From contig NZ_WAJT01000001.1 in assembly GCF_009650605.1 (NCBI RefSeq), positions 496,001-560,000 on the forward strand: a stretch of 64,000 bases of DNA, given 5' to 3'. The DNA comes from Labrenzia sp. CE80. Lineage in GTDB: Bacteria > Pseudomonadota > Alphaproteobacteria > Rhizobiales > Stappiaceae. A model generated the notes under the pieces. It saw nothing but the letters and a program-made list of their open reading frames with translations. It did no database searches and was not told the origin of the DNA. The first letter of the stretch is position 1; each line of letters opens with the position of its first letter. Positions 8,628-16,758 of the stretch are shown in pieces. A program made the translations under genes and the position numbers.

Positions 8628-9755
8628 TTAGAACAGGCGCAGCACGTTCTGGTCAGCCTGGGCGGCCAGAGACAGAGAGGTCGAGGCGAGGGACTGCTGG
8701 GTCTGAAGAGCCAGCAAGTTCGCACCTTCCTCATTGGTGTCTGCAAGTGTCAGTTTGCCGGCACCTTCTTCCAACGTGTTGATGATCGCGTTGGTGAAAT
8801 CCTGGCGACCTTCCACGATGGACAGGTTGGTACCGAATGTGGATGCCTGCGAGCGCAGGGTGTCTTGAGCGCTTTTCAGTTTGGAAAGCGCCGCGTCGAT
8901 ATCCGAATCCGTTGCAAAGCCTGAGTCCGTGCCGTTCGTCGTGAAGTCGGCTGGTGTTGTATCTGAAGATGCTGTTGTCAGATTGAAATCAGACGTTACC
9001 GTCAGTGTGTTCGTTGCGAAAGCAGCGCTTGCACCGTCGACGTCATCATAGAGGGCTTCCAGATCGGCGATCGTGGTGTCGTCCTCGATTTCCAGGGACG
9101 CGACTTCTGTACCGTTGGCATCTGTGAGGGTGATCACGTCGCCTGTCGCGAAGTTTGCCGTGGAGTCCAAGGTGGTTGCGGCAGTTCCGGTAACAGTGAG
9201 AGTGGCTGTCCCGCTGGTTGCCTCTGTCAGATCCGACAGGTTCAGGCCAGTGGAAGAGGTCGTATCAGTATAGTCAACGGCAGAAATGCTCAGGCTGGAA
9301 GAGCCGTCTTCGTTGAAGGTCACCGAGAGGTCGTTACCGGTGCCACCAAGGAGGTTCTTGCCGCCGTATCCGCTGTCCTTCGCGATATCCTCAATTTGCG
9401 TCAGGAGTTCGTTGTACTCTTCTGCGTACTGAGCACGTTCGGACTGGCTGGAGGTTTGCTGGGCCTGATTTGCCTTCGCTTTTGCGGAGTCAACCAGATC
9501 AGAGATTGCCTCAATCCCCTTGTCTGCTGCCTGCAGGGTTTGGACCGACTGACCCATATCATCAAGCAGGGTGGACAGATCGCTTGCGCGGTTTTCCAAG
9601 CCCTTTGCAGTGAAGAAGGAGTTCGGGTTGTCGAGGGCGGAGTTGACCTTTTTGCCTGTCGACAGTTTTTCCTGGACGCCGCTCATAAGCTGTGAGGTCG
9701 CCTGCAGGGAGTTCAAGTTGTTGCGCACTGCGCTTGAAAGAGTAATACCGCTCAT
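8628..9755 (-). CDS. Flagellin (short form, sister of the preceding gene)
   Basis: This is a filament subunit of 375 residues. The start at 9755 (MSGITLSSAVRNN) follows AGAAGGAA; the in-frame ATG at 9797 is less likely. The ends are typical (SALDNPNSFFTAKGLENRAS; LAAQADQNVLRLF). The middle is the same as in the gene at 7311-8438, identical over 410 bases but for one. The end domains, normally the most conserved part of flagellins, carry scattered synonymous and amino-acid differences. This gene is the promoter-proximal member of the tandem array and has an unusually AT-rich upstream region. Confidence 0.94.
   Translation of the reverse strand: MSGITLSSAVRNNLNSLQATSQLMSGVQEKLSTGKKVNSALDNPNSFFTAKGLENRASDLSTLLDDMGQSVQTLQAADKGIEAISDLVDSAKAKANQAQQTSSQSERAQYAEEYNELLTQIEDIAKDSGYGGKNLLGGTGNDLSVTFNEDGSSSLSISAVDYTDTTSSTGLNLSDLTEATSGTATLTVTGTAATTLDSTANFATGDVITLTDANGTEVASLEIEDDTTIADLEALYDDVDGASAAFATNTLTVTSDFNLTTASSDTTPADFTTNGTDSGFATDSDIDAALSKLKSAQDTLRSQASTFGTNLSIVEGRQDFTNAIINTLEEGAGKLTLADTNEEGANLLALQTQQSLASTSLSLAAQADQNVLRLF
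8845..9254 (-). repeat. 410-base tract nearly identical to 7528-7937 (copy 2)
   Basis: This is the partner of the tract at 7528-7937, with a constant offset of 1317 bases and one mismatch. It is best explained by recent gene conversion or by a recent partial duplication. Confidence 0.95.
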
Positions 9756-10094
9756 TACAGAGTTCCTTCTGTTTATCAAAGCCGTTCTTCTGAACAACGA
9801 GATAACTCTGCAGAGAAATATTGTATTGAATCCTAATTAATTAGGTTACCGGATTTTAAGTTTAAATATATCTGAAATTTTAAAGTTAATTTGTTTGGTT
9901 AATTATTTATTTTGCTCCTTATTTCTCATTTTATCTTGTTTTATACTTTATTTACCATGGGGAGATGTTGAGTTAAAACGCAAAAATCCGCTCACGCAAA
10001 GCGTGGCGGATGTGTTGATCCGACAATCGTGTCTTCGGTGCCCCTCAGCGCCATTCGTGGAGTGAGGGCGCGCAAATGATCTTAAGTTGGACGC
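9756..10094 (-). other. AT-rich leader/promoter region of the flagellin array
   Basis: This 339-base stretch holds no gene. From about 9835 to 9960 it is very AT-rich, with many TTAA and TTTAA words but no clean TTAA-N7-TTAA. The right part holds the terminator of the FlaG-like gene. No sigma54 match of the GG-N10-GC type was found. Confidence 0.6.
9986..10011 (-). terminator. Hairpin terminator of the FlaG-like gene
   Basis: ATCCGC(T)CACGC pairs with GCGTGGCGGAT with a one-base bulge. Five T follow on the minus strand. Confidence 0.75.
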
Positions 10095-10481
10095 TTAGGC
10101 CGTCTTGACGATGTTTTCCGATCTCGCCTCGTTGGCTTGGTCGGAAATGGTCTTTGCGTAGGCGCGAAGGCGGCGCAAAGTTTCGCTGGGGACCTGTTGG
10201 ACCACTTCGCCCGTATCGCTGTCGGTTGCGATGTAGATCAGGCTGTCGCTCTCAGGATCGCGGAAATTTCGTCGATCAATCTGCTGGTTTTGAGCGAGCG
10301 GTTCTTGCGTGCGCTGATTGTCAGACGCGCGACGTCCCTGACTTGCTTCGTCAGACGGGTTTACCGTGCTGCCGGCGGGCAGTTCAGTCTTCGCTGCAGG
10401 TTGAACGCGCTCTGGAGCGCGTGTTTCCGGCGTGATCGCCGTATAAGACGGCAAAGGTGGCCGGACGAGTGCCGATTCCAT
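10095..10481 (-). CDS. FlaG-like flagellar protein
   Basis: This is a small 128-residue protein. The first 75 residues are Pro/Gln-rich and look disordered. The C-terminal part reads LIYIATDSDTGEVVQQVPSETLRRL, which follows the FlaG family pattern (a short strand, D..TGEV, then QVP.E and a helix). FlaG proteins influence filament length in other bacteria. The gene lies alone between its own terminator and the FlgN-like gene, next to the flagellin array. The family call rests on this one motif; the exact role is unknown. Confidence 0.6.
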   Translation of the reverse strand: MESALVRPPLPSYTAITPETRAPERVQPAAKTELPAGSTVNPSDEASQGRRASDNQRTQEPLAQNQQIDRRNFRDPESDSLIYIATDSDTGEVVQQVPSETLRRLRAYAKTISDQANEARSENIVKTA

Positions 10482-10682
10482 CGTCTTTTCCTCCGGGTTA
10501 CGAAAAACAATACCCGATGAAAAGTGAGGATAACGTAAGGGAATGAATCCGACGTTAACGGAACGGTTACAACTTTAATGAAGCGCGCTTCTGATTGATT
10601 CGCTTTTGAGATCAACAGCATGCGCAAGATGTAAGTTTGGCAAAAGATACGCCGAAAATGCCTTAACGGCAACTTTGCAAAA

Positions 10683-10711
10683 AAAAGCCGCAGTTTGATC
10701 CTGCGGCTTTT
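10683..10711. terminator. Hairpin terminator after the flgI operon
   Basis: AAAAGCCGCAG and CTGCGGCTTTT pair perfectly around a 7-base loop. On the minus strand the T-run ends the flgI operon. The structure is symmetrical and could also work on the plus strand. Confidence 0.85.
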
Positions 10712-10768
10712 AGAGCAACTACGGAAATGGATGGCAAAATAGATCCTTCATAGGAAGGGCTCTAAACT

Positions 10769-11257
10769 TCAAAGCGCCTGATTGATAGCGATGCCGCTTG
10801 CTGCCCGTGGCCCGGAAGCAGACGCACCGCCCGGTCCATAGGTCGTACTTCTCTGCTGTGCACCGACGGCCTTAGCCACGCTCGATACAACACTGTTCGC
10901 GACCTCGCGTGCGGTCGAAAGGACTGCAAGGTTTATCCTGAGCACTGGCTGGAATTCCGCGTGTTGCCGCTTCAGGTTCTGCGCTGCTGCCGGTGCCATG
11001 TTGCCGAGCGCAACGGCGTGTTCCTTGGCGCACATCATGCCGCGCGTGTACTCGTGAATGAGCCGGGCTTTGTCTGGCTGCAACGTCCCTGCTTCCTTCA
11101 ACTTTCCGGCTCGAACCAGATCGGTCTCGTTTTCAATCAGGGCAAGCAGCGTTTCCATGGTGCTGCTCAACGTGACACAAAACTGGTTGGCTTCTCCCGG
11201 GCTGGTTGGACGCTCGAGCGAGAACGGCATATTCTGGGTTTCCGTATGAACGGTCAT
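10769..11257 (-). CDS. flgN: FlgN-like export chaperone
   Basis: FlgN chaperones the junction proteins FlgK and FlgL in the cytoplasm. The 162 residues form a mostly helical protein with the FlgN pattern: LSSTMETLLALIENETDLVR, then LQPDKARLIHEYTRGM, then a long helix and a flexible Gly/Ser tail. The start at 11257 (MTVHTETQ) overlaps the stop of the rod-binding gene in an ATGA junction; the longer frame to 11395 would run inside that gene. It is the last gene of the flgI operon. The family call rests on pattern and context rather than strong motifs. Confidence 0.65.
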   Translation of the reverse strand: MTVHTETQNMPFSLERPTSPGEANQFCVTLSSTMETLLALIENETDLVRAGKLKEAGTLQPDKARLIHEYTRGMMCAKEHAVALGNMAPAAAQNLKRQHAEFQPVLRINLAVLSTAREVANSVVSSVAKAVGAQQRSTTYGPGGASASGPRAASGIAINQAL

Positions 11258-11565
11258 TGCGAGTTCTCCTGGAGTTCCAACAGTTGCCGTTCGATGGTGT
11301 CGGCAAGCCCAATGCCGCCGGCGTCCGATACGGATTTTGCATATTCGTCGATCATCATGCCGCGCCAAGCCTCGGCGCCATTGCCGCTTCCCCAAGTCCC
11401 GCCTTCTTCAAGGCCGGTGAACATGGCTTCGAGCATGTTTTTCAAGAAGACGGATTCATATTTCTCTGAGGCGTCGCGGACAGCGGTCTTGTTCGACCTG
11501 TCCACGCCAGCAAGCGCATCGATCGGATTGGCTTGTGCAGAGACGGATTGAGCGGGGTTGAACAT
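11254..11565 (-). CDS. Rod-binding protein (FlgJ N-terminal domain only)
   Basis: This 103-residue protein matches the rod-binding domain found at the N-terminus of FlgJ (KYESVFLKNMLEAMFTGLEEGG ... GGIGLADTIERQL). It lacks the C-terminal muramidase domain, as is usual in Alphaproteobacteria, where a separate enzyme opens the peptidoglycan. It helps rod assembly in the periplasm. ATG at 11565 is preferred over TTG at 11571. It follows flgI with almost no gap and overlaps the FlgN-like gene by four bases. Confidence 0.85.
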   Translation of the reverse strand: MFNPAQSVSAQANPIDALAGVDRSNKTAVRDASEKYESVFLKNMLEAMFTGLEEGGTWGSGNGAEAWRGMMIDEYAKSVSDAGGIGLADTIERQLLELQENSQ

Positions 11566-11567
11566 TA

Positions 11568-12683
11568 TCAAAGCACCTCGATTTCGGCTTGCAGGGCGCC
11601 AGATGCCTTGATCGCCTGAAGGATTGAGATCATGTCGCGCGGGCCGATACCAAGAGCATTCAAGCCGTCGACAAGTTGCTTAAGCGTTACCGCCTCCGGA
11701 ACGATCGCGAGTTTGGCGTCTGGATCGTCGTTGACGAAGATTTCCGAACGGGGAACGATCGTGGTCTGGCCGTTGGCGAAGGGCAAAGGCTGGGAAACTT
11801 CAGGTGTCTCGGCGATCGTGACCGTAAGATTGCCCTGGGCGACTGCCACCATGGAGACCTTGACGTCCTGCCCCATGACGATGATGCCTGAATTTTCGTC
11901 TATCACGACACGTGCGGCGAGATCAGGTTCAACAATGAGCTGCTCGATGTCGGTCAGCAGATCAACGATATTGCCGTCATATTCACGGGGCAGGTCGATG
12001 CGCACAGTGCCTGGGTCGAGGGGTTCCGCCGTCGGCATGCCGATCAATTCGTTGATCGAAAGAGCGATGCGGCGAGATGTTGTGAGATCCGGATTGCGCA
12101 AGGCCAGGCGGAGCGTCGTTAAAGACGCGAGTTTAAATTCGACTTCACGCTCGACAAGGCCACCATTGGCGATGCGTCCAGCGGTTGGAACGCCTCGTAC
12201 CACCGACGCCGCATCTGCCTGGGCGGAAAAACCTCCGATGGCAACTGAACCCTGAGCGATTGCGTAAACCTCGCCATCCGCGCCAACGAGCGGAGTAACC
12301 AGTAAGGTTCCGCCCTGCAGCGAGGCGGCGTTGCCCAATGCGCTGACAGAAACGTCGATGCGTGTTCCCTGTGTGGAAAAGGGCGGTAGGTTTGCCGTCA
12401 CCATCACAGCGGCAACCGTGTTCGTGTTCAGGTCGACGTCACGGGTGTTAACACCAAGCCGTTCTAGCATCGCTTGCAGGCTTTGTTTGGTGAAGGGAGC
12501 GTTTCTGAGCCCATCACCGGTCCCGTTCAAGCCAACAACAAGGCCATATCCGATCAACTGGTTTTCACGAATTCCCTCGAAGTCTGCAATGTCCTTGATG
12601 CGTGACGCGGAGAGGGCAGCAGTCGTCAGGAGCGTCATGCAGAGCACGACGGCGAAGAACCTGAAGAAAATGCCATTGGTCAT
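11568..12683 (-). CDS. flgI: Flagellar P-ring protein FlgI
   Basis: FlgI forms the P ring in the peptidoglycan layer around the rod. The 371 residues start with a signal peptide (FFAVVLCMTLLTTAALSA) followed by the family opening SRIKDIADFEGIRENQLIGYGLVVGLNGTGD (in part). They end in QLVDGLNALGIGPRDMISILQAIKASGALQAEIEV (in part), also typical. The start at 12683 gives a clean signal peptide; an upstream ATG at 12725 would spoil it. It leads an operon with the rod-binding and FlgN-like genes. A sigma54-like promoter lies 70 bases upstream. Confidence 0.96.
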   Translation of the reverse strand: MTNGIFFRFFAVVLCMTLLTTAALSASRIKDIADFEGIRENQLIGYGLVVGLNGTGDGLRNAPFTKQSLQAMLERLGVNTRDVDLNTNTVAAVMVTANLPPFSTQGTRIDVSVSALGNAASLQGGTLLVTPLVGADGEVYAIAQGSVAIGGFSAQADAASVVRGVPTAGRIANGGLVEREVEFKLASLTTLRLALRNPDLTTSRRIALSINELIGMPTAEPLDPGTVRIDLPREYDGNIVDLLTDIEQLIVEPDLAARVVIDENSGIIVMGQDVKVSMVAVAQGNLTVTIAETPEVSQPLPFANGQTTIVPRSEIFVNDDPDAKLAIVPEAVTLKQLVDGLNALGIGPRDMISILQAIKASGALQAEIEVL

Positions 12684-12752
12684 GCGATCTACCTGTGTCC
12701 AGGGCGTTTGCGGAGCCGGCAACATGCTGCCGAAGTTTTCTGGCTCTCATAA

Positions 12753-12768
12753 TGCGAGAGATGTGCCA
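12753..12768 (-). promoter_or_regulatory. Candidate sigma54 promoter of the flgI operon
   Basis: On the minus strand it reads TGGCAC-N5-TCGC, with GG and GC separated by exactly 10 bases. One base differs from the TGGCAC-N5-TTGC consensus. Confidence 0.5.
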
Positions 12769-12865
12769 AACTCTGCCAGGTCGTCGAAATGACAGAAATC
12801 TTCAGCATTTCTGCAATTTTTCGACTCCCTGGTCGGGTTGCGGAAAATGAACGGTGCGAAGTGAG

Positions 12866-12880
12866 CGGCAAATATTGCCG
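12866..12880. promoter_or_regulatory. Inverted repeat CGGCAA-N3-TTGCCG between flgI and fliX
   Basis: This perfect 6-bp inverted repeat lies about 100 bases upstream of the flgI sigma54-like promoter, where an enhancer would sit. A one-mismatch copy is in the same place before flgF (17635-17649). It resembles the ftr elements bound by FlbD in Caulobacter. Confidence 0.5.
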
Positions 12881-12974
12881 ACCGTACTCGGATTCATTTA
12901 CCCTTCAGGGAAGATTCTGACACTCGGCGGTGGGCACTCGGCAATGAGGCCGGTGCCAACGGAGCGGACACACC

Positions 12975-13394
12975 ATGCGAATTACCGGACAAAAACCTGT
13001 TTCTGGCGTGCAGGGGCGGGGGGCGAAAAAACGCAGTGGAGCCACTGGCGATGCTTTCACGCCAGAGATGGGTGACGAAAGCAGCCCGACTGCGGCTACG
13101 ACCAGCGCGATGGGAGTTCAGGGTATGGATGCGCTTTTGGCGCTTCAGGAGGTCGGTGAGGACCCTGAACGCCGACGCAAGGCTGCCCGTCATGGTCATT
13201 CTCTTCTGGACGGCCTTGAGGCCATAAAGACTGATCTGCTTGGTGGGCTGATTTCCGAGGATCGCTTGGAAGCGCTCGCTCATGAGGTCGGCAGCCAGGT
13301 TGAAAGCGGTGATGAGGAGGTGGATTCGGTACTTCGCGAGATCGAATTGCGGGTCAAAGTCGAGCTTGCAAAACTCGGTCGATTCACCGACTAG
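12975..13394 (+). CDS. fliX: Flagellar assembly regulator FliX
   Basis: FliX is an alphaproteobacterial protein that couples early basal-body assembly to the sigma54 activator FlbD. The 139 residues have a basic, flexible N-terminus (MRITGQKPVSGVQGRGAKK), then the core GVQGMDALLALQEVGEDPERRRKAARHG (in part), and LLDGLEAIKTDLLGG, as in the family. It is divergent from the flgI operon, with a candidate ftr-like repeat in between. flbD itself is not in the window. Confidence 0.85.
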   Translation: MRITGQKPVSGVQGRGAKKRSGATGDAFTPEMGDESSPTAATTSAMGVQGMDALLALQEVGEDPERRRKAARHGHSLLDGLEAIKTDLLGGLISEDRLEALAHEVGSQVESGDEEVDSVLREIELRVKVELAKLGRFTD

Positions 13395-13558
13395 CAGGTG
13401 CTCTTGTATCAGCGAAAGAGCTCCCAAAAGCCGTTAGAAATCACAAGCTTTTGAATTAACTATGTTTTTTGTAACATTATTTTTAACAAAACGACCGTTG
13501 TCGGTTCATGGCCTCGGCGATATATTGCCCGCGGCCTAATGGGAATCCGGAGCTATCG

Positions 13559-13975
13559 ATGACGGTTGAACTTGAGTCTGAATATCGACCCAGCGAAGAC
13601 GAGCCCTTTATGAATGACAGGCAGCGTGAGTACTTCAAGAACAAGCTGCTTGCCTGGAAAGATGACATTCTGAGGGAAAGCAAGGAGACCCTTGTGATCC
13701 TGCAGGAAGAGAGTCAGAATCATCCTGACTTCGCCGACCGCGCTTCCTCAGAGACGGATCGGTCAATCGAGCTGCGCGCTCGTGACCGGCAGCGCAAGCT
13801 GATTTCCAAGATTGATTCCGCACTGGAGCGGATCTCGGACGGAAGCTACGGCTACTGCGAAGAGACTGGCGAGCCTATCGCTCTTCGACGTCTTGAAGCG
13901 CGCCCGATTGCAACTCTGTCGATTGAAGCTCAGGAAGCGCATGAGCGCCGCGAGAAAGTCTATCGCGACGACTGA
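13559..13975 (+). CDS. dksA: RNA polymerase-binding transcription factor DksA (single-Cys type)
   Basis: DksA enters the RNA polymerase secondary channel and, with ppGpp, resets promoter choice. The start at 13559 follows GGAG and gives 138 residues, near the family length; the open frame upstream to 13508 is unlikely coding. The coiled-coil tip motif DFADRA (D57, D60, A62) is intact. The zinc finger is degenerate: only Cys100 remains of the four Cys (YGYCEETGEPIALRRLEARP, then SIEAQE). Zinc-free, single-Cys DksA proteins that still work are known in Alphaproteobacteria. Confidence 0.93.
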   Translation: MTVELESEYRPSEDEPFMNDRQREYFKNKLLAWKDDILRESKETLVILQEESQNHPDFADRASSETDRSIELRARDRQRKLISKIDSALERISDGSYGYCEETGEPIALRRLEARPIATLSIEAQEAHERREKVYRDD

Positions 13976-14000
13976 GCCTGGCGGCACGGGTTTGAATTGG

Positions 14001-14035
14001 AAAAAGGCTCTTCCGAAATTCGGGAGGGCCTTTTT
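14001..14035 (+). terminator. Terminator of dksA
   Basis: AAAAAGGC(T)CT(T)CCG pairs with CGGGAG(G)GCCTTTTT, ending in five T on the plus strand. Confidence 0.8.
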
Positions 14036-14091
14036 GTGTCTGTGGCATGGCAGCTTCTCCTATCGCCCTTGGATCGTGCTCTAAAAAAGAA

Positions 14092-14131
14092 AACGGGCAC
14101 GGCACTCGGGGAGCGAGATACCGTGCCCGTT
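14092..14131 (-). terminator. Terminator of the flgF-flgG-flgA-flgH operon
   Basis: AACGGGCACGG and CCGTGCCCGTT pair perfectly around an 18-base loop. On the minus strand a T-rich run follows (TTTTCTTTTTT). Confidence 0.8.
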
Positions 14132-14212
14132 GTCAGCAATCGAACGAGGCTTCTAGAACACCTCGATCGACCGCTGGGGGACCTTGACTGACCTACGCCT
14201 CTTAACCGCGCA

Positions 14213-14965
14213 TCAGAATGGGAGCATGATGTCGAGTACCTGGCTGCCGTAGCGCGGTTGCTGGACATCGGTGATCTGGCCACGTCCGCCGTAGCCAATG
14301 CGAGCCTCGGCAATCTTTTCGCTGGCGATCGTGTTCTCTGAGCTTATGTCTTCGGGACGTACGATACCGGCGACGACCAGTTCACGTACCTCGAAGTTGA
14401 CCCGCACTTCCTGGCGCCCTTCGATCACGAGGTTGCCGTTGGGAAGGACCTGCAGAACAACGGCAGCTACGCTTGTTTCCAGGGTTTCTTCCCTGTCCAC
14501 ACTGCCTTCACCGGAGAAGTTTGAGCTGCTGTCAACCGACGCGATGTCGCTGGCGGCGACGCCGGACGGCAGGAAGATGGTGTCGATTGCGGTGCCCAAC
14601 GCGCCGCCGACACCGTTTGAGCTGCTGTCGGATCGAGACCTTTCGGTGGTGTTGTCGAACTCCGCCTTGTCGGAGATTGTCACGACAACGGTCAAAATGT
14701 CGCCGACCTGCTTGGCACGCTGGTCCTCAAAGAAGGCTCGGTTGCCTGACCGCCAGAGAGAGTTGGCGTTGTAATGCGCTTTCTGCGGTTCGGGCATCGG
14801 CATCTGGACGGGTCGATAGCCTGCAGTTGTTGTTGGATCCTGGATGGCATTCAAGGCTGGTTGCTGTCCGACCTGAGCCAGACGGTCAGGTGCGCCACAG
14901 CCCGTGGCAAGACTTGTTACAGCAACGCCGAGAAGAAGAAATTTTGCGGACTTCAGAGTGCTCAT
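14213..14965 (-). CDS. flgH: Flagellar L-ring lipoprotein FlgH
   Basis: FlgH builds the outer-membrane L ring. The 250 residues start with a lipoprotein signal peptide and the lipobox LATGC, with Cys23 as the acylated residue. Family segments follow: SLWRSGNRAFFEDQRAKQVGDILTVVV (in part), then NLVIEGRQEVRVNFEVREL, and a C-terminus with YGGRGQITDVQQPRYGSQVLDI (in part). It overlaps the end of flgA by four bases and is the last gene of the operon. Confidence 0.96.
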   Translation of the reverse strand: MSTLKSAKFLLLGVAVTSLATGCGAPDRLAQVGQQPALNAIQDPTTTAGYRPVQMPMPEPQKAHYNANSLWRSGNRAFFEDQRAKQVGDILTVVVTISDKAEFDNTTERSRSDSSSNGVGGALGTAIDTIFLPSGVAASDIASVDSSSNFSGEGSVDREETLETSVAAVVLQVLPNGNLVIEGRQEVRVNFEVRELVVAGIVRPEDISSENTIASEKIAEARIGYGGRGQITDVQQPRYGSQVLDIMLPF

Positions 14966-15942
14966 TGATTGCCCCCATTGAGGCTGGCGACGACCGGATT
15001 GGACCGTGCGATGCGCACGTGCCCGCGAGAGGTGACGATGGCCGGGATAATCCGCCGGGAGTCCAGGTTCATGATGTCGATCACGTCACCCTTGGCTCCG
15101 CTGTCGATTGCCTGGCCGCGGGTTGTCAGTTTCAAGCCCGGGATTTCGAAGTTGACGGTGACTTTTTCGCCTCTGGCGATGATAACCGGTCGTTCGAAGT
15201 CGTTCCGCGTCAACGGGCTGTTGGCGCGCAGGTTGCTGCGAGCGGCGAGACCCGCAATGTCTTCGCTGGAAATCAACGCATTGGATGGCACCTGCAGGCG
15301 TGGAAGGCGAACTGTGGTGAGATCACCGGCTTTCAGGATGCCGCCACGGTTCAGGGGGCGTGCCAGCGCAACCACTTCCATCATCTCACGGGCAAAGCCG
15401 GTCAGCTGAAAACTGGACCTTCCCGTTGCGCCATCGACGCTGAGATAAAGCGTGAACCGTCCGTCGGTGCGGGACCAGAGAACGCGATCAACAACGACGG
15501 GTTCTTGCGAGGAGGGGTTCGCATGTATCTGGGAAGGGGCGCGGTAGAAGGTGATCTCGAGATCACGGGGCGCAAGGCTCGCATCCCGCTGGGCAAGTGT
15601 CTTGCTCGCCAGATCCTTGAGGCGTTCAAGGTCATAGACGTCAGCACGCCGGTGTACGACGACCTCACTCAGACCATCGGTTCCAGCAGCGATCAGGCCA
15701 GCTGCACGTGCGCGGCGCGCAACGGTTTCTGCTGGGACATTCCCTGACGTCCCCAGATCAGGAGATCTGAACAGGGGAACTTGCGCGAACTCGCCAGCGG
15801 AAGTGTAGAAATCGCCAACTGTAACAATCTGATCGAGTGTTGAAACCTCGGACCGGAGGACCGGTCGAATATCGGTCTGGCCAAAGGCAGGTGCTGCCAA
15901 GGCGGTAACTGCAAGTCCGACAAGGACTACAAGGCGTTTCAT
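14962..15942 (-). CDS. flgA: P-ring assembly chaperone FlgA
   Basis: FlgA is a periplasmic chaperone needed for FlgI to polymerise into the P ring. The 326 residues have a signal peptide (LVGLAVTALAAPAFG), an N-terminal region of about 160 residues, and a C-terminal SAF-type domain (residues about 190-315) with RGGILKAGDLTTVRLPRLQV and GEKVTVNFEIPGLKLTTRGQ. The length is longer than in enterics but usual for Alphaproteobacteria. It lies between flgG and flgH, 12 bases from flgG. Confidence 0.93.
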   Translation of the reverse strand: MKRLVVLVGLAVTALAAPAFGQTDIRPVLRSEVSTLDQIVTVGDFYTSAGEFAQVPLFRSPDLGTSGNVPAETVARRARAAGLIAAGTDGLSEVVVHRRADVYDLERLKDLASKTLAQRDASLAPRDLEITFYRAPSQIHANPSSQEPVVVDRVLWSRTDGRFTLYLSVDGATGRSSFQLTGFAREMMEVVALARPLNRGGILKAGDLTTVRLPRLQVPSNALISSEDIAGLAARSNLRANSPLTRNDFERPVIIARGEKVTVNFEIPGLKLTTRGQAIDSGAKGDVIDIMNLDSRRIIPAIVTSRGHVRIARSNPVVASLNGGNQ

Positions 15943-15954
15943 GACGCTGTCCCC

Positions 15955-16737
15955 TTATCGGATATTGGTTGTGGTGGAGTACATTTCGTCAGCTGCCTGG
16001 ATGATCCTTGAGTTCATCTCATAGGCGCGCTGGGCAGAAATCAGGTCGGCAATCTCAGTGACAGCGTCCACATTCGCCATTTCCAGGTAGCTCTGTTGAA
16101 GGTCGCCATAACCGTCTGTGCCGGGATTGTCGATCTGCGGGGCGCCGCTGGCATCCGTCTCGAGATAAAGGTTGTCACCGATGGCTTCGAGGCCGGATTT
16201 ATTGACAAAGCGGGCAAGCTGGATTTGGCCGAGATTGTTGGTTGCGCCGTTGCCGTCGATCACCTGAACTGTTCCGTCAGAGGAGATCGTGATGTCTCGC
16301 GAATCTTCTGGAATGTCGATACCAGGATCAACGGTGTAACCGTCGATGGTTACGATCGTACCATTGGCATCTCGTTCGAAAGAACCGTCGCGGGTGTAGC
16401 CCGTGTTGCCGTCAGGAAGCTGGATCTGGAAGAACCCTTCGCCGCGGATTGCGACATCAAGCTCTTTTCCTGTCGCCTCCAGCGTGCCTTGGGTCATGAT
16501 CCGCGCAGTTGCCGCGGTCTTTACGCCAGAGCCTATCTGCACACCAGTCGGAACGATGGTGCCGGCGGTCGAGGTCTCAGCGCCCATGCGGCGAAGATTT
16601 TGATAGAGAAGATCCTGGAAGTCGGCGCGCTGCTTCTTGTAGCCGGTCGTGCGCATGTTTGCGACGTTGTTCGAAATGACCTCGACGTTCAGCTCCTGGG
16701 CCTTCATGCCGGTCGCAGCGATATGGAGTGCTTTCAT
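15955..16737 (-). CDS. flgG: Flagellar distal rod protein FlgG
   Basis: FlgG forms the distal rod that crosses the periplasm. The 260-residue length is exactly typical. The N-terminus has the rod/hook signature NNVANMRTTGYKKQRADFQDL, with the FlgG-specific segment after it (TGVQIGSGVKTAA). The C-terminus has QRAYEMNSRIIQAADEM. It is translated between flgF and flgA in one operon. Confidence 0.97.
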   Translation of the reverse strand: MKALHIAATGMKAQELNVEVISNNVANMRTTGYKKQRADFQDLLYQNLRRMGAETSTAGTIVPTGVQIGSGVKTAATARIMTQGTLEATGKELDVAIRGEGFFQIQLPDGNTGYTRDGSFERDANGTIVTIDGYTVDPGIDIPEDSRDITISSDGTVQVIDGNGATNNLGQIQLARFVNKSGLEAIGDNLYLETDASGAPQIDNPGTDGYGDLQQSYLEMANVDAVTEIADLISAQRAYEMNSRIIQAADEMYSTTTNIR

Positions 16738-16758
16738 TTATCTTGTCCTTCGGTGCGA

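Noticed and set aside
7311..9755. The long repeat as a mobile element or CRISPR-like array
   Set aside because: The repeat is confined to the central part of two flagellin genes, with no transposase, terminal repeats or short spaced units.
10528..10575. TTAACGG...GGTTAC before the FlaG-like gene as a CtrA box
   Set aside because: The half-sites are separated by 8 bases and the second is TTAC. The match is too weak.
14473..15747. Open frame of about 424 codons on the plus strand opposite flgH and flgA
   Set aside because: Its Cys- and Arg-rich product shows no family features, while flgH and flgA on the other strand have signal peptides and conserved motifs.
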